Shown one piece after another: positions 22,675 through 34,160 of a stretch of 64,000 nucleotides of DNA (position 1 is its first letter; every line of letters starts with the position of its first letter). The DNA comes from Anastatus disparis (taxonomy: Eukaryota > Arthropoda > Insecta > Hymenoptera > Eupelmidae), in NCBI GenBank assembly GCA_017163975.1, contig JAFFSR010000033.1:1010501-1074500 (forward strand), read 5' to 3'. The translations under genes were made by a program, and so were the position numbers. The notes under the pieces were generated by a model. The model was not told the origin of the DNA, searched no databases, and was given only the letters and a program-made list of their open reading frames with translations.

Positions 22675-24062
22675 AAATACATATATTCAAAGAATTCGCA
22701 GCGGCCATATTCCAGCTACAATAAAGTTTTGATTCATACATCATTTTAACACACTTACCCTCGACAACTCGTTGAAAACTGACTGAATTCGCAGCAAACA
22801 AGGCTTATAATTTGCCGCTTTTCTGCTTCTAAAAGTGCTTACATTTAAAGAATTTGCCGCGGCCATATTTCGGCTATAATACAGTTTTCTTTGAGACATC
22901 GTTTTAGCATATTTACCCTCGATAACTCGTCAAAAACTGATTGAATTCGAAGCAAACAAGGCTTACAATTTGCCGCTTTCTGCTTTTAAAAATGCGTACA
23001 TTTGCCACGGCAAATTCTTTAAATTTTCAGCTAAAATACATTTTTTCAGTAGACATTATATTAGTACTAATACCCATAATTACTCGTAAGGAACTTAAGG
23101 GTTTCCAATGGAACTGAACCTTTAATTAGCCGATTTCTAGACATCAAAAAGCACATATTTAAAGAATTAGCCGCGGCAATATGTCTAGTAATATACAGTT
23201 TTTTGTTAGACATTATTTCAATACACAAAACCTTGAGATGTTGTCAAATACTTGTTACATTCTAACGTATCTAGAATAATATTTAAATAAATGGTTTTTT
23301 TATGTATATTTTTTATCTATTTTAATCTTATTTTCTTTTTAATTATGTTTTCGATCAATTTTATTTAATTTATTAACAAAGACACAACATGTAATATTTT
23401 GCTTTATTAAGTAATCATTTTCATAGGAGTATCATAAATTTTATTATTTGATGTTTATTATTTATCAAAATTTTCTATTAGAAAATTTTATTTTTATTAA
23501 AATTGCATATTGTGAAGTAATTCAAGCATTTTTCAAAAAGTTTCATAGGTCATTATTATGCTTTAATGATTGATTTAAAGATAAAAATTATTTACGTAAC
23601 TAAAAATGATTAAAAAACATTTTCTAATTTTTTGCTAATTTTTAATAATTTTTTTCTGAAGAATGAAGCTTTATTTATAAAAAAATCTGAGTGTGTTTAG
23701 CGTTTTAAATAGTTAAAAGAATACAAAAATATTTTTTTTAAATTTTCAATTTCCTCAAATTATTTGTTTATAACAAATTACCTAAATCGCAATATTTCGA
23801 ATTTGAGAAATCATATTTTTGCAGCGGCAAGTACGCGGCAAATTATAAGCCTAATTACAAGTATTTACGACAGTGACTTCATACTTTTATAGAGGGTGTC
23901 CTGCTAGCTTGACGTCAACTTAGCAGTACTACCAGTTTAAACCGGAAGGAAAGTCGCGGCAAATTTTTTGAAGTCGCGGATAATTGGCGGCAAATAGGTG
24001 GCAAATTATAGGCTTGGTCTTGTCTTGATAGGGCAAAGTTGTCCTGCCAACTTGACAGACGT
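22675..24062 (-). repeat. Right TIR of the 16-kb element
   Basis: Inverted partner of 8083-10300. It carries about four ~160-bp subrepeats (22690-23280) followed by the outer arm. It lacks the 439-bp hairpin cluster present in the left arm and so serves as an empty-site reference. Motif GCGGCAAATTATAAGCC or its complement lies near 22803, 22961, 23835 and 24000. Confidence 0.8.
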
Positions 24063-24070
24063 GAGATTTT

Positions 24071-26304
24071 CATGTTATGTTATAATATTACCCTAATATA
24101 TAAGACGAACAGCCTTCTCTTAATTGAGTTAAGCGAGTCTGAAAATGCATTTTTATTATTAAAATTAAGTAAAAATTTCAATTAAATAAATACGAAGGTT
24201 CGGTCGGTAAGTTAGATCGGTTTCAATTCATTTTTAAGATAAAGAAAACAACAATTAAAAAAATTTATTATTTATTAAAGAATATAGAGAAATATATGAT
24301 AGAATTTTTTATAAAAAAATTTTCAATAAATTATTAATTTTTTGGAAATTAAATACTAATTCAAATTTGAATGAAGAGCCCGCCGTAGGCCGGTTCGCGT
24401 GTTCGAATCTCATTCGCCAAGGGATAAAGAGAGAGGCGCAGCGCTTCTTTTCTCATACTATTGGTAAGAAAGAGAGTGAAAGAGATGCGATGCTAACGCG
24501 TTAGTACAATATTACATTTGCTTATAACTTTATTTTAATGAATTTCTTAATCGTTGAACTTAATGAATAAGGGAGTTATTAAAGGAATAATTCAAGTTGA
24601 GCATTTTTGTTCATTATTAAATAACTTTAATTATGTAAATCGATTAATCTATGAAGTGATTGTTGTTGAAAAAATGTAAGTTTGAATCCTTAGTGTAAAC
24701 GGGGCTTGCAAAGTATCTAATTAATAGGAGGATTTTGGAAGGAGAAATAATTGAGAAAAATGATTATTTTTATGAAAACAACATAGTGATTCTATAATTT
24801 GCTGTTTTTTCTATAAGATGAAGTACTTGCCATGAATAAGTTGCATTATAAGGGTAATTTCTCTCATAAATAAGATATCTATTATCTTCTGCAGTGTATA
24901 GATGGGGTGTCCATGTACGCTGGAAATAACTACAAATAGGTCTCCGCGCATATCTACTCGACAGCCTAGAGGGGATAGATTATCTAGATAATTACTAAGG
25001 GAAGAGGAGATCAGTAAGCTCCAGCTCAGGCAGCGAGAGGAGCTAAAGATCATTCTCTCTTTCACCGCTTTAGGTTGTATACATATTACGCTTCAGTTAA
25101 CTTTCGATTTGCTTTTTATCTGTTAAAAGTAAGAAGGAAAGGTGATTATTTTTTTGTTTGTTTTTCGAGTGTTTTTTTTTATATACTTCTTTGTTCTTTT
25201 TATATTTATTTTTTATTTTTTTGAATGAATAATCGAAGCAGTTGTCTTATCAAGGAAAAAAGAAAACTTTGAAAATCGAATTAACATTTCGCGAGTGAAC
25301 TCGAATTTATTGTTTTTTTGTATGCTTATTAGTAATCCTGCCATATAAAAACGATCTTTGCAGAGTTACTTGTAATAATTATTGATTGAAAATAGAGTTA
25401 GTGTTATAACCTCATTATTAACCAATATAACAAATAAAAATATTTTTTCTATACTTAAATGGGGAAAGACTAGGCCTTCGGTCGAAAAGCCCCGAGTGGT
25501 GACTTTATTCGTGGATAAAGTTGCTGCGTATTGCACAAAAAGCCTGATGGTGATGAGTTTAAAAGGATGCTGAAAAGCTGCTCTTCCCTATGGACATGTA
25601 TATTCACGTACCTGGTTAAGGTTACCGTACGCCAGGAATTAGGGCTTATTTTGTTTGTTTCAGGTTATGTCCGATTAAATATTTCACTCGACTAACACTA
25701 ACAAGAAGAGTTATAAAACCACTGAAAGAAAAGACAAAGAAAATCCAGATTGATTCTTTTTTTTTATGATTGAAAGATTTTTCTTTTTGTAAAAGTCAAA
25801 TTAAATTTTTATATTTTATTTTTTCTAATGTTAAATTTAGATATTCAAAGATAATGTTTTTATTATGAGATTTTTACTTTGGTATCGTTGAAATTAATTT
25901 AAATTACTTTATTATCCAATAGATGATTAACTAAGAATTTTTTTTATCAAACAACAAAAATTTGTATCTGATATAAAATAAATGAGAATAATTTTCAAAA
26001 AGATGTCATATATGTGACCAACTCGAACAAAAAGATAGCATTCTTCATTTAACAAACCATCTTATGTCAATTTTATGTGCGTCGTATATTAAGTGTAAAT
26101 TTGTATGCTAGTCTATGTTATATCCAATATATAAAATAATTAAAAGAATTTTTATGTAACATCAAATCGACGAACCCTATGGACATTACTGAGTCGTAAA
26201 GTCGGCGAATATAATAACTTTACAAAGGAGAAGGCAAGATTGGTAACGTTTATTGAGATTCAATCTTTTTTTGCTGCTTATACGTAAATAATTAGTTAAA
26301 GAAT
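24071..26304. other. Intergenic stretch without recognised genes
   Basis: AT-rich, with two less AT-rich patches: 24380-24520 (contains a lone B-box-like TGTTCGAATCTC and a purine-rich GAGAGAGGCGCAGCGC) and 25470-25670 (CCGAGTGGTGACTTTATTC and following). Neither shows a domain, TIR or LTR that I can define. Confidence 0.4.
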
Positions 26305-26568
26305 AATATATACAGGAGATGGCCGTAATGACTGCCCTTGTTAATGGGGCCTTGTTTTGTTGTTGTGTGAATTGTGAGTGTTTTGTTGTGAATTTGATAG
26401 AGAATTAATTGTGAGAAAGTATTTTAGAGAAGGAAAATAAGGTGTGATTAAGAATTTAATTTGGGAAGAGTGGAAGGTGAGAGAGAGTACTAAGAAAGGA
26501 GTGTGTAAGAAAGTGTGATATTTTAGAGGTTAAGTTTGTGCTGTTAAAACAGAAGGAGAGTAAAGATA

Positions 26569-27777
26569 GTGTGCGTGTATAGAATGGATAGCAAGGATAG
26601 TGGAAATAACAGTCCTAGATTTATTAGCTCAAAAAGCGAGGATAACATTCTGGTGATAAAGAGAGAGAGAAAGGATAGTATAAGGAAGTCAAAGGATATA
26701 GAAGGTGTACAAGTGGAGAGACCTGAAGTAGAAGAAATTGTGGTAGAAGAGAGTGCGAAGAAAAAAAGATTGAGAGAAAGCCCAGAGGTGAGAGAAAGAA
26801 AAAAGTCTGTTAGAGAAGCAGAAAGAGATAAGGTGTGTGAAACTGACAGCGAGGAGGAAGAGTTAGACATTACGGTGAAAGAGGCAAGTGAAGAGGAGAT
26901 GGATAAAGAAAAGCTGGACAAGATAATGAATATGCTGGTGGGTATGGAATTAGAGTCTAAAAAATTTAGAGAAGAAATGAGAAAGGATGTTGAAGAGATC
27001 AAAGAAGGATTAAGAAGGGAAATTAAAGGTGTGGAAGAGAGAATGGATTTAAATATGAGGAGGTTAGAAGAGGAAAGAAAAAGAGAAGTAGACTCATTTA
27101 AAGAGAAATTTGAAATGATCAGTAAGGATAGAAATGATAGAAAAGAATGGGAGGAAAAGAATTTGTTGGAAAAAGAAAGGATAAAGAAAGAGGTGGAGGA
27201 AAATAAAAAGAAGATAGAGGATATAGAAAGGAGGCTTGGAAGAGAAAAGGAAGGTACAGGGGAGCAGATAGTGGGTGGAGGAGGTGAGTCAATGAAAAGA
27301 GAAGAAAAAGAATTATTATGGTTGGCAGAAATGGAAGAGAGAAAAAGGAAGAGAAATAATATTGTAGCAAAAGGGGGAAAGATAGAGGAAATGGATACTA
27401 AAGAGAAAATGGTCAATTGGATAAGTAAGAATATGGAAGTGGAGGCAAAAATAAGAAAAGTTTGGAAAATAAGAAGTAAAGAAGATTGTATGATTATGCA
27501 ATGTGAAGATTGGGAGAGTAAAGAGAAGATTCTGGAGAAAAAAAGTAAATTGAAAGGTACGAATATATATTTAGAGCACGATTCGACTTGGAGAGAAAGA
27601 AAAAATAAATATATTATAAAGTGTAAGGCAGAAGAACTGAAAGCGGAAGGTAAAACGGTAAAAATTTTTTATAACAGAATCGAAGAGGGAGAAGTGAAAT
27701 GGTTTTGGCAAGAAAAGCTAGAAAAATGGTTTCGTAAGGAAACAGCAAGGACGGAGAAGGGAGATGATAGAAGTTAG
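26569..27777 (+). CDS. LINE ORF1 protein (coiled coil plus RNA-binding region)
   Basis: Intact 402-codon frame. The first in-frame ATG, in context GAATGGATAGC at about 26584, may be the true start, because the frame opens with a GTG-type codon at 26569. Residues about 90-260 are Lys/Glu-rich with heptad-like spacing, predicting a long coiled coil for trimerisation. Residues about 260-390 (from RKRNNIVAKGG to VKWFW) resemble the RRM/C-terminal domain of L1-type ORF1 proteins, including an LEHDSTWRERKNK stretch. The expected role is RNA binding and chaperoning of the LINE transcript. It overlaps ORF2 by 14 nt (ATGATAG arrangement at 27764), which suggests termination-reinitiation or frameshift translation of ORF2. 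No stop or frameshift is visible here, unlike ORF2. Confidence 0.75.
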   Translation: MCVYRMDSKDSGNNSPRFISSKSEDNILVIKRERKDSIRKSKDIEGVQVERPEVEEIVVEESAKKKRLRESPEVRERKKSVREAERDKVCETDSEEEELDITVKEASEEEMDKEKLDKIMNMLVGMELESKKFREEMRKDVEEIKEGLRREIKGVEERMDLNMRRLEEERKREVDSFKEKFEMISKDRNDRKEWEEKNLLEKERIKKEVEENKKKIEDIERRLGREKEGTGEQIVGGGGESMKREEKELLWLAEMEERKRKRNNIVAKGGKIEEMDTKEKMVNWISKNMEVEAKIRKVWKIRSKEDCMIMQCEDWESKEKILEKKSKLKGTNIYLEHDSTWRERKNKYIIKCKAEELKAEGKTVKIFYNRIEEGEVKWFWQEKLEKWFRKETARTEKGDDRS

Positions 27778-30700
27778 TGGTAGAGGCAAAGGTGGAGACG
27801 TGTGCTTTGATGAGAGCAATGTAATAAAATGTTTGTCTTGGAACATTGCAGGAATGGGAAAGAAGGGGAAAGAGTTGGAAAAAGAAATGAAGGGGTATGA
27901 TATTATTTGTATGCAGGAAACATGGATGGAAGAAAAAGGGAAGGAGACTTTAGATAGGATTCTGAAGGATTATGAATATGAAGCAAGGTGGGCAAAGAGA
28001 GAGAAGAAAAGAGGAAGACCTAAAGGAGGATTAGTGCTAGCGATAAAAAAGGATAGAGGGATCAAGGTTGAGTGGAGAAAAAAGGAGACAGAAGAAGTAA
28101 TATGGTGTGTGATATCAGAAAGGAGTTGTAAATTAGTGATAGCTGGAGTATATATGAGAGATACAAGAAAAAAGAACAAAGAAGTGCTGGAAAGGATTAA
28201 TGAAGAGAATAAAGAAAAAGGAATTTTGATGTTAGGAGACTGGAACGCAAGAGTTGCGGAGGAAGATAGGAAGATTGATGGACTAAAAAATGAAAAGAGT
28301 AGAAAATCGAAAGATAAGATATGTAATAAGGATGGTGAGGATCTGGTTGAATGGTTGAGTGAGCAGAGGTTATACATAGGAAATGGTTGTATTGCAGGAG
28401 ATGAAGAAGGGGAATGGACCTTTGTGAGTGGGGTAGGAATGTCAGTCATTGATTATATGATAGTAAATGAAAAGATGGAAGAGTGCATGGAAAAAATGAA
28501 AATAAAGAAGAGTGATTTGTCAGACCATATGCCAATGGAATGCGTGATTAGAGCAAGGGGTTTGAAAATAGAAAGGAAGGAGGAAGAGAGAAGGAAGTTG
28601 AATGGTATAGAAACAAATTAGACAAGTTGGAAGTAACAGATGATTGGTTAGAATTAAAAGAAGGGATCAGAAAATCAATGAAATGGAGGCTTATAGGGGT
28701 CAAAAAGGAGGAAGATATAGAAGATTGGTGGGACGAGAAATGTTCAATGAGAAAAAGGTTGCTGAAAGGGAAACTAATTGAAGTCATGTCAGGAAGAGCA
28801 GATAGAAAGGGATATGCAATGGAAAGAAGGAAGTATAAAGAGTTTGTAAGAAGGAAGAAGGAATGGAAAGGAGAAGAAATAATTGAAAAGATAAAAAATG
28901 ATAAGTCAGGGTGTGAATTTTGGAAAAGAATTAATAGAAATATTAGGAAAAGAGTAGGTATTTCTGAGAAAATAAGGGAGGAAGACTGGTATAGGTTTTT
29001 TGGCAATAGAGAAAATAATAAAAGCATGCAGGGGGAAGAGGAGTACAGAAAAGAGAATGGGGAGGAGGAGACATTAGAAGAGGAAGAAGAAGTAAAGAGA
29101 GAGGAGATAAGAGATGTGTTAAGCAGTTTAAAGAGAAAGAAAGCACCTGGATTGGACAATATTCCGAATGAAGCTTGGCTGGAAGGTAATGAGGTAGTAG
29201 AAGAAAGTATTTTCAATATAATTAGGAAGATATGGAGAGGGGGTGGGCTGCCACAAGAGTGGAGAACGAGAGTGATTACGCCTGTATTTAAGAAAGGAGA
29301 CAGGGACAATGTTGAGAATTATAGAGGTATTACATTAATGGATACAGGGTATAAAATATATGCGGAGGTTTTGAAAAGAAGGTTGGAAAAAGAATTGGAA
29401 GAGAAGAAAGGCTTAAGTGACACGCAATTTGGATTTAGAAAGGGGTGTGGAACTATGGAGAGCATTTTTTGTCTTAAGACGATAATGAATAACCAAATAA
29501 AGAAGGATAAAGGTAAGGTGATGGTGTTTTTTGCTGATCTAAAAGCGGCTTTCGATAGAATAAAAAGAGATACAATATGGAAGGAAATGAAAAAGCTAGG
29601 AATAAGTAATCGTTTGAGAAAAAGAATTGAAGAAATATATAAATGTACAAGTGCAAGAGTTAGGGTAAAAAACAAGCTTTCAGAAGAATTTGCAGTGGAG
29701 GAAGGTGTAAGGCAGGGGTGCCCGTTGAGTGCGGTACTTTTTAACATTGCATTCTCAAATTTGGAGGAAGAGTTGAAAGGAGGGCAGATAGGAGGTGTTA
29801 AAATTGGAGAAAGGAGAGTGTATAGCCTTGCGTATGCAGATGATATTGTGCTTATGGCGAATGATGAGAAGGAGATGAAAAGCATGCTTAAAAGATTCAG
29901 GAAATTTATAATGAAGAGTGGTTTAGAACTAAATGTGGAGAAATAAAAAATGATGGAGGTAAGAAGAGCGGGGGGAAAAGGAAAAAGGAGTGTTATGTAT
30001 GGAATGGGAAAGAGATAGAAGAAGTAAAGATGTACAAGTACCTAGGTTTTGTAATACAAAGAAATGGAAATGACAGAGAGCATATCAAAGATATAATTAG
30101 AAAAGCCAACGTAAAATTAGGCAAAATATGAAGCATTGGGGAGAGACTGTTTAGAAATGAATGGAAAAGTAGGATGAGGCTATATGATGCAACAATAGAA
30201 AGCATGGTGTTATATGGTGCTGAAGTATGGGGTTGGCATAGATGGTAGGAAATAGAAAGGATTAAAAAAAAGTATATAAAGTGGGTATTAGGATTAGAAA
30301 GATCAACTCCTGACTATGTCTTGAAAATAGAAACGAAAAGATTTAGTACAGAGATTAATGCGTTAAAAAAAGTGGTAAGGTTTGAATATAAAATAAGCAG
30401 AAAATGGGAAGACTCGGTAACGAGAGTTTGCTGGGAGGAGAGTAGGAAAGGATGTGAAAGGGAGGAAAGACTGGAAAATATTAAAAGAAGGAGAGGAAGA
30501 AATATGGAAGCGGAAAAAACAAGGAAGAGGATGCAAAGAGAAGAGTTGAAAAGAAGAGGTTTGGAAAAAGAGGTTATTCTATTAAAGAATATTATAGAAG
30601 AATGATTAATGAGGAGTGCGTAGAAATTGATATAAAGGAGAAAAGTAAGGAAATTGAATGGGCCGAGATGTGGGACAGACTAGAAAAATCAAAGTATGCT

Positions 30701-31063
30701 TTAAAATATAAAATTATAGCGAATGGATGGACCGAAGGGCAAGGATACCTAAATGACAGAAAAGGTGAAGGAAGTAAGGATATAAAAAAGATTGCAAGGT
30801 TTAGAATGGGAAACGAATGCAGAGCAAATAAATTCTGGATGAAAAGGGAAGACAGATTATGCAGGGTGTGTGAAAAGGAAGAAGAAACTATGAAACACAT
30901 AGTGGAGAGTTGTAATGGAACAAAATATAGGGACAAGGATTGGGTTAGAGGATTGTCAGAGACGAAAGGAAGAGAAGCTCTGCTGTGCAAAATAACATGG
31001 GCTAGAAAGGAAGCAGAGCCTAATAAGGAAAGAAGAAGCCTAAAGAAACTTACGAGAACATGA
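27764..31063 (+). pseudogene. LINE ORF2: APE endonuclease and reverse transcriptase, broken
   Basis: The endonuclease occupies 27764-28621, with SWNIAG, MQETW (catalytic Glu about residue 52), GDWNA and SDHMP motifs in the usual order. A frameshift near 28590-28620 moves to the RT frame (28627-29946), which has RKKAPGLDNIPNEAW, TPVFKKGD, YRGITL, FGFRKGCGT, FADLKAAFD, RQGCPLSAVLFN and YADD (codon at 29833). Further damage: a frameshift/stop near 29943, TGA at 30129-30131, TAG at 30246-30248 and a frameshift near 30603. The C-terminal part (30602-31063) ends in a CRVC...H...C zinc-knuckle-like motif. The order and motifs are those of a LINE ORF2 for target-primed reverse transcription, but this copy cannot make a full protein. 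Confidence 0.82.
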
Positions 31064-31328
31064 TGTAGAAGAAAAAGAAAAAAAAAAAAAAAAAAGTTAC
31101 TAGTAATAGGTTTTTTCTAAGGAGAGTAAAGGTAGTTGGTAAGGAAAGCTAGAATTGAAAAGAGATAATGGAGGGGAGAGAAGAGGGCAGCAGCTGAGAA
31201 ATGAGAGTAAGTTAAGGTTAGATGCTGAAAGTAACACGTGGCAGCAGATAATTAGGAGTTCGAATTTGCAATAAGTTTTGAAGAATAGAGTAAAAAGAGA
31301 AAGTGAAAAGGAGTGAAAAAAGTGTTAA

Positions 31329-32036
31329 GTGGAGAAAAATAAGAAAAAGATTGCAGGTGTTATGAGTAATTTTAAAGGAGATAAGGATAAGTTGAAAGTG
31401 GTGGAAAAAAGTATGAAACAAGTAAAGGAAAGCATTGAGAAAATGAGTAGAAAATGGGAGAAGAATAAAGCATGGTGTGAGAAGGTGAAAGAAAGATTAA
31501 GGAGAATAGAAGAGAAGAACGAGGAAATTGAAGAACTGGAAGAAATAATTAGTGACTTGATTAAGGAGAATCAATGTCGAAGAGTAGAGATTAAAAAATT
31601 AAGAAAAGTAATGTGTGAATCAAAAAAGGAGGATACAGAAGCAGAAGATGAATCAGAGATGGAGGTGTGCGATGAGAGAGAAAGTAATGATAGTGAAGAA
31701 GAGAAAGAGGAGAGAATGTATGATGTTAAGAAAGGAAAAGGAATAATGTATATGTGTAAAATGTATGGAAAAGGTAGGGTGTTATTTTTGAAAAGAGGAG
31801 AGAAAAGTATGGAAGAACTAGAAGCATGGATTGAGAAAGGAGTATTAGAGAAAGGTTGCACGATTGACGAGCCGCTAATGGTGTGGGGAAGGGAAGAGAG
31901 AGCGAGAAAAGAAAGAGAAAGGAGGGAGAGAACGAGAAACAGATTTGCAAGAGAACAGAGAGGTGAGGAGAAGAAAGTAAGGGATAGGTCTGTACAAGAT
32001 AGACTGTGGAGAAGGAGAAGATTCGCGGAGGAGTAG
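31329..32036 (+). CDS. Unrecognised 235-aa coiled-coil protein
   Basis: Intact frame; the first codon in the frame is near 31329 and an ATG in a plausible context lies at 31362 (ATGAGTAATTTT). Residues about 15-100 are Lys/Glu-rich and coiled-coil-like. A very acidic stretch follows (EDTEAEDESEMEV, ESNDSEEEKEE). Then comes a less biased segment (MYMCKMYGKGRVLFLKRGE...) and a highly basic Arg-rich tail from about residue 195. It shares the purine-rich sense-strand bias of the LINE just upstream but lies beyond that LINE's A-rich tail. It could be an ORF1-type protein of a second, related element or a chance frame in a purine-biased repeat. No function is assigned. Confidence 0.35.
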   Translation: MEKNKKKIAGVMSNFKGDKDKLKVVEKSMKQVKESIEKMSRKWEKNKAWCEKVKERLRRIEEKNEEIEELEEIISDLIKENQCRRVEIKKLRKVMCESKKEDTEAEDESEMEVCDERESNDSEEEKEERMYDVKKGKGIMYMCKMYGKGRVLFLKRGEKSMEELEAWIEKGVLEKGCTIDEPLMVWGREERARKERERRERTRNRFAREQRGEEKKVRDRSVQDRLWRRRRFAEE

Positions 32037-32690
32037 GAGAAAAGTTTTGAGATAGAAAAGAAAGAAAGAGAGAGAGAGAGCAGCTGAGGTTTTTCAACTG
32101 AAGAAGATATGAAAGAGAATAAATGGTTTCTTTGTATTAAATAAAGTGAAATGGAATGATTTGTAATTTTTTCAATACAATTAATATAAGACACGAATAT
32201 ATAAACAATGACACTTACACACAGACACATTAAGTAAACAATGTGAAATTTAGAACAACTGTATAGTGTGTGAAAATAAAGATAATAATAATGATTAATA
32301 ATATATACATACATATATTTTGATAAAAATATAGAAAGGTAAGACTAATTAATAAAACGAAAATTGAATATTGAATTAAGTCAATTAGTCACAAATTTTC
32401 CAATCTTTCTATATCTTGCCATTTGACGTTACAAACTTTAAACAGAAAAAGTCAATCTCAATTAGCTATTTATGCCGATTTTACAGAAAATTGGACAGTC
32501 CTACTTGAAAATGAAATTAAAAGCTACCATTAAAGTAAAAACTAAACACAAATAACCAAAATGAAAAACAAAAAAAATTCAAACCAAATAAAATATTTTT
32601 ATTTACAACGAAAAAAATTTTCTATAATTATAAACTTAACATCGTCACAACATAAATAAGGTTTAAGAGAAAAAGAGAAAAAGAAAAAGA

Positions 32691-32760
32691 GGAGCGGCGG
32701 TATTGCAGGGGCTAAGGTTCTTGGCTCGCGCTCTAGTAGACTGAGATTTGATTCACTGGG
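32691..32760 (+). ncRNA. tRNA-like SINE head (weak)
   Basis: GCGGCGGTATTGCAGGGGCT followed by TTCTTGGCTCGCGCTCTAG and a degenerate B box, GATTTGATTCA. The layout resembles the tRNA-like sequence at 16566-16636 (GCGGTGGCGTAG...CTCTTGCC...GGTTCGAATCC), so both could come from related tRNA-derived SINEs. Functional tRNA is unlikely. Confidence 0.3.
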
Positions 32761-33917
32761 AAAATTTCGAAAATGAAATTTTCGAATATTTCTGCGGGAA
32801 GTATAACCTGGTGACCACGAAAAATTTGTTTACAAAATCCCACTGAGCAAAAAAAAATTTGAATATAAAAATCTACTTACCTGGTGATGGCCGAAAAATA
32901 AAAGCCAAACAGCTAGTCATGGTCAATAAAAATATAGAAAAAAAACAAAGAGTAAAGAATATAAATGTGTATTAGTAGCAGCAATAGAGACTAGTGTCAT
33001 ATTAATCCAAATACAGTCGATTGACTTTTAGTGCGGTGTCAATTTTTATTCAGTTCGGCGTCGGCCCAGACTCGCATGAGAAGAATAACTTCAACAGTTT
33101 TGGATAAAACACTACGTTTAATCACATCTGCAAAAGTAGATGTGAAAATTAGGATGCGAGTATCACAAATAATGTGTACATGTACGTATAAGAATGTTGG
33201 TGTGTGAATATGAAAGTATGGATGAGGAAGAGAAAGAGAGTAAAAGATTGAAGTGGACAGAAAAAGGAAGAGAAAGAATAGAAGAAGAAAAGAGAGATAG
33301 ATAATATAAATAAAGAGATAATAGTTGGTAAAAGCCTACTCTCCAAGAACAGGTAATGAGAGAATGCCAATGTCATAAATATGAGGAATGAAGGTGACTC
33401 GCGAAGTGCTGACGGAAAATCATTTCATAGTATTGATGAAGTAACCAGGAATAACTTTTGATGATATTCGGTGGATGAAAACGGAATGGCCAACGGCCTT
33501 ACATCACCACTCAGTGCCCTTACAAGCCGGTTCCACAGGTACCTAGAATACAAATATGATGGTGAGTGCATTAAGGATATTTTAAACAAAAAAGAAGTAG
33601 TGAGGTGGTTTTTTCTATTCGCTGTAAATAACCAGCCCAGTAAAGATTTATAAGCAAAAATATGCTCACGCCTACTTACATCATAGATGTAATGAGTGCC
33701 AGAATTTATGAATCTCTAAAGCTTCATATCTAGATTGGCAAAAAGATTACTGTACACAAGATAGCAATAATTTAAGAGAGGAAAGAGTTCTATTTATATG
33801 AGGAGTTTTCGAAAAGCAAAAGTAGTACACTTTCTAAAAAAAGGAAGAGTGATCGAGAAAGAGTTAGAAAGAGAGCGAGCGAGGGGCTATGCACTTCATG
33901 TCCTTTCAAAAAATCCT

Positions 33918-34160
33918 CTGAATTGAAAGTGCGTACTCTCATGTCCTCTCATGTCCTCCGATGTCCTCTGAATTTTTTTTCAATGTACTCGCGATTATTT
34001 TAAAAAGTAAAAAAAATGCAGAGGACAGCAAGAGTACAGAAGAGAATGAAGAGGACAATGTGAGTACATAAGAGAACTATGGAGGACAGTGAGAGTACAA
34101 AAGAGGACTACCGAGGAATGTGAGTATGAGAGAGTATTATAGAGAACTATAAAAGTACTG
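33918..34160. repeat. ~30-bp GAGGACA/GAGTAC minisatellite with inverted start
   Basis: From 34018 about four degenerate ~30-bp units carry GAGGACARYRAGAGTAC. Just before, at about 33924-33971, the complementary phrase ATGTCCTC occurs three times. The block therefore contains the same word in both orientations around an AT-rich centre. Confidence 0.5.

Larger units (their letters stand above)
8083..24062. mobile_element. 16-kb foldback DNA transposon with long TIRs
   Basis: Termini ACGTCTGTCAAGTTGG (8083) and its complement ending at 24062 are flanked by GAGATTTT at 8074-8081 and 24063-24070, an 8-bp direct repeat. There is one extra A (8082) at the left junction, so an imperfect 9-bp duplication is equally possible. 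The arms are 8083 to about 10300 and about 22675 to 24062. The length difference is explained by a 439-bp insertion (8721-9159) and extra ~160-bp subrepeats in the left arm. The interior carries a minus-strand transposase pseudogene (10676-15917) and a nested foldback (16945-21591). Long, internally repeated TIRs, an 8-9-bp duplication and a MULE-like transposase fit a MULE/NOF (FB-like) architecture. That classification is inference. Confidence 0.8.
26305..31096 (+). mobile_element. Two-ORF non-LTR retrotransposon (LINE), inactive
   Basis: Layout is 5' UTR (start uncertain, about 26305), intact ORF1 (26569-27777), broken ORF2 with APE endonuclease, reverse transcriptase and a C-terminal CCHC-type motif (27764-31063), then an A-rich tail (31075-31096) immediately after the ORF2 stop. 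The sense strand is extraordinarily purine-rich throughout. ORF2 carries at least three frameshifts and two nonsense codons. I cannot fix the clade; two ORFs, an L1-like ORF1 and a poly-A tail place it broadly near L1-like or RTE-like LINEs. Confidence 0.85.

Noticed and set aside
24385..24420. Isolated B box GTGTTCGAATCTC
   Set aside because: No A box at the right distance and no cloverleaf.
26544..27416. Long Ser/Leu/Phe-rich minus-strand frame (290 codons), and similar frames at 28548-29309, 29319-29885 and 31571-32314
   Set aside because: They are antisense shadows of the purine-rich LINE and neighbouring ORF; their composition follows from the skew and they contain no domain.
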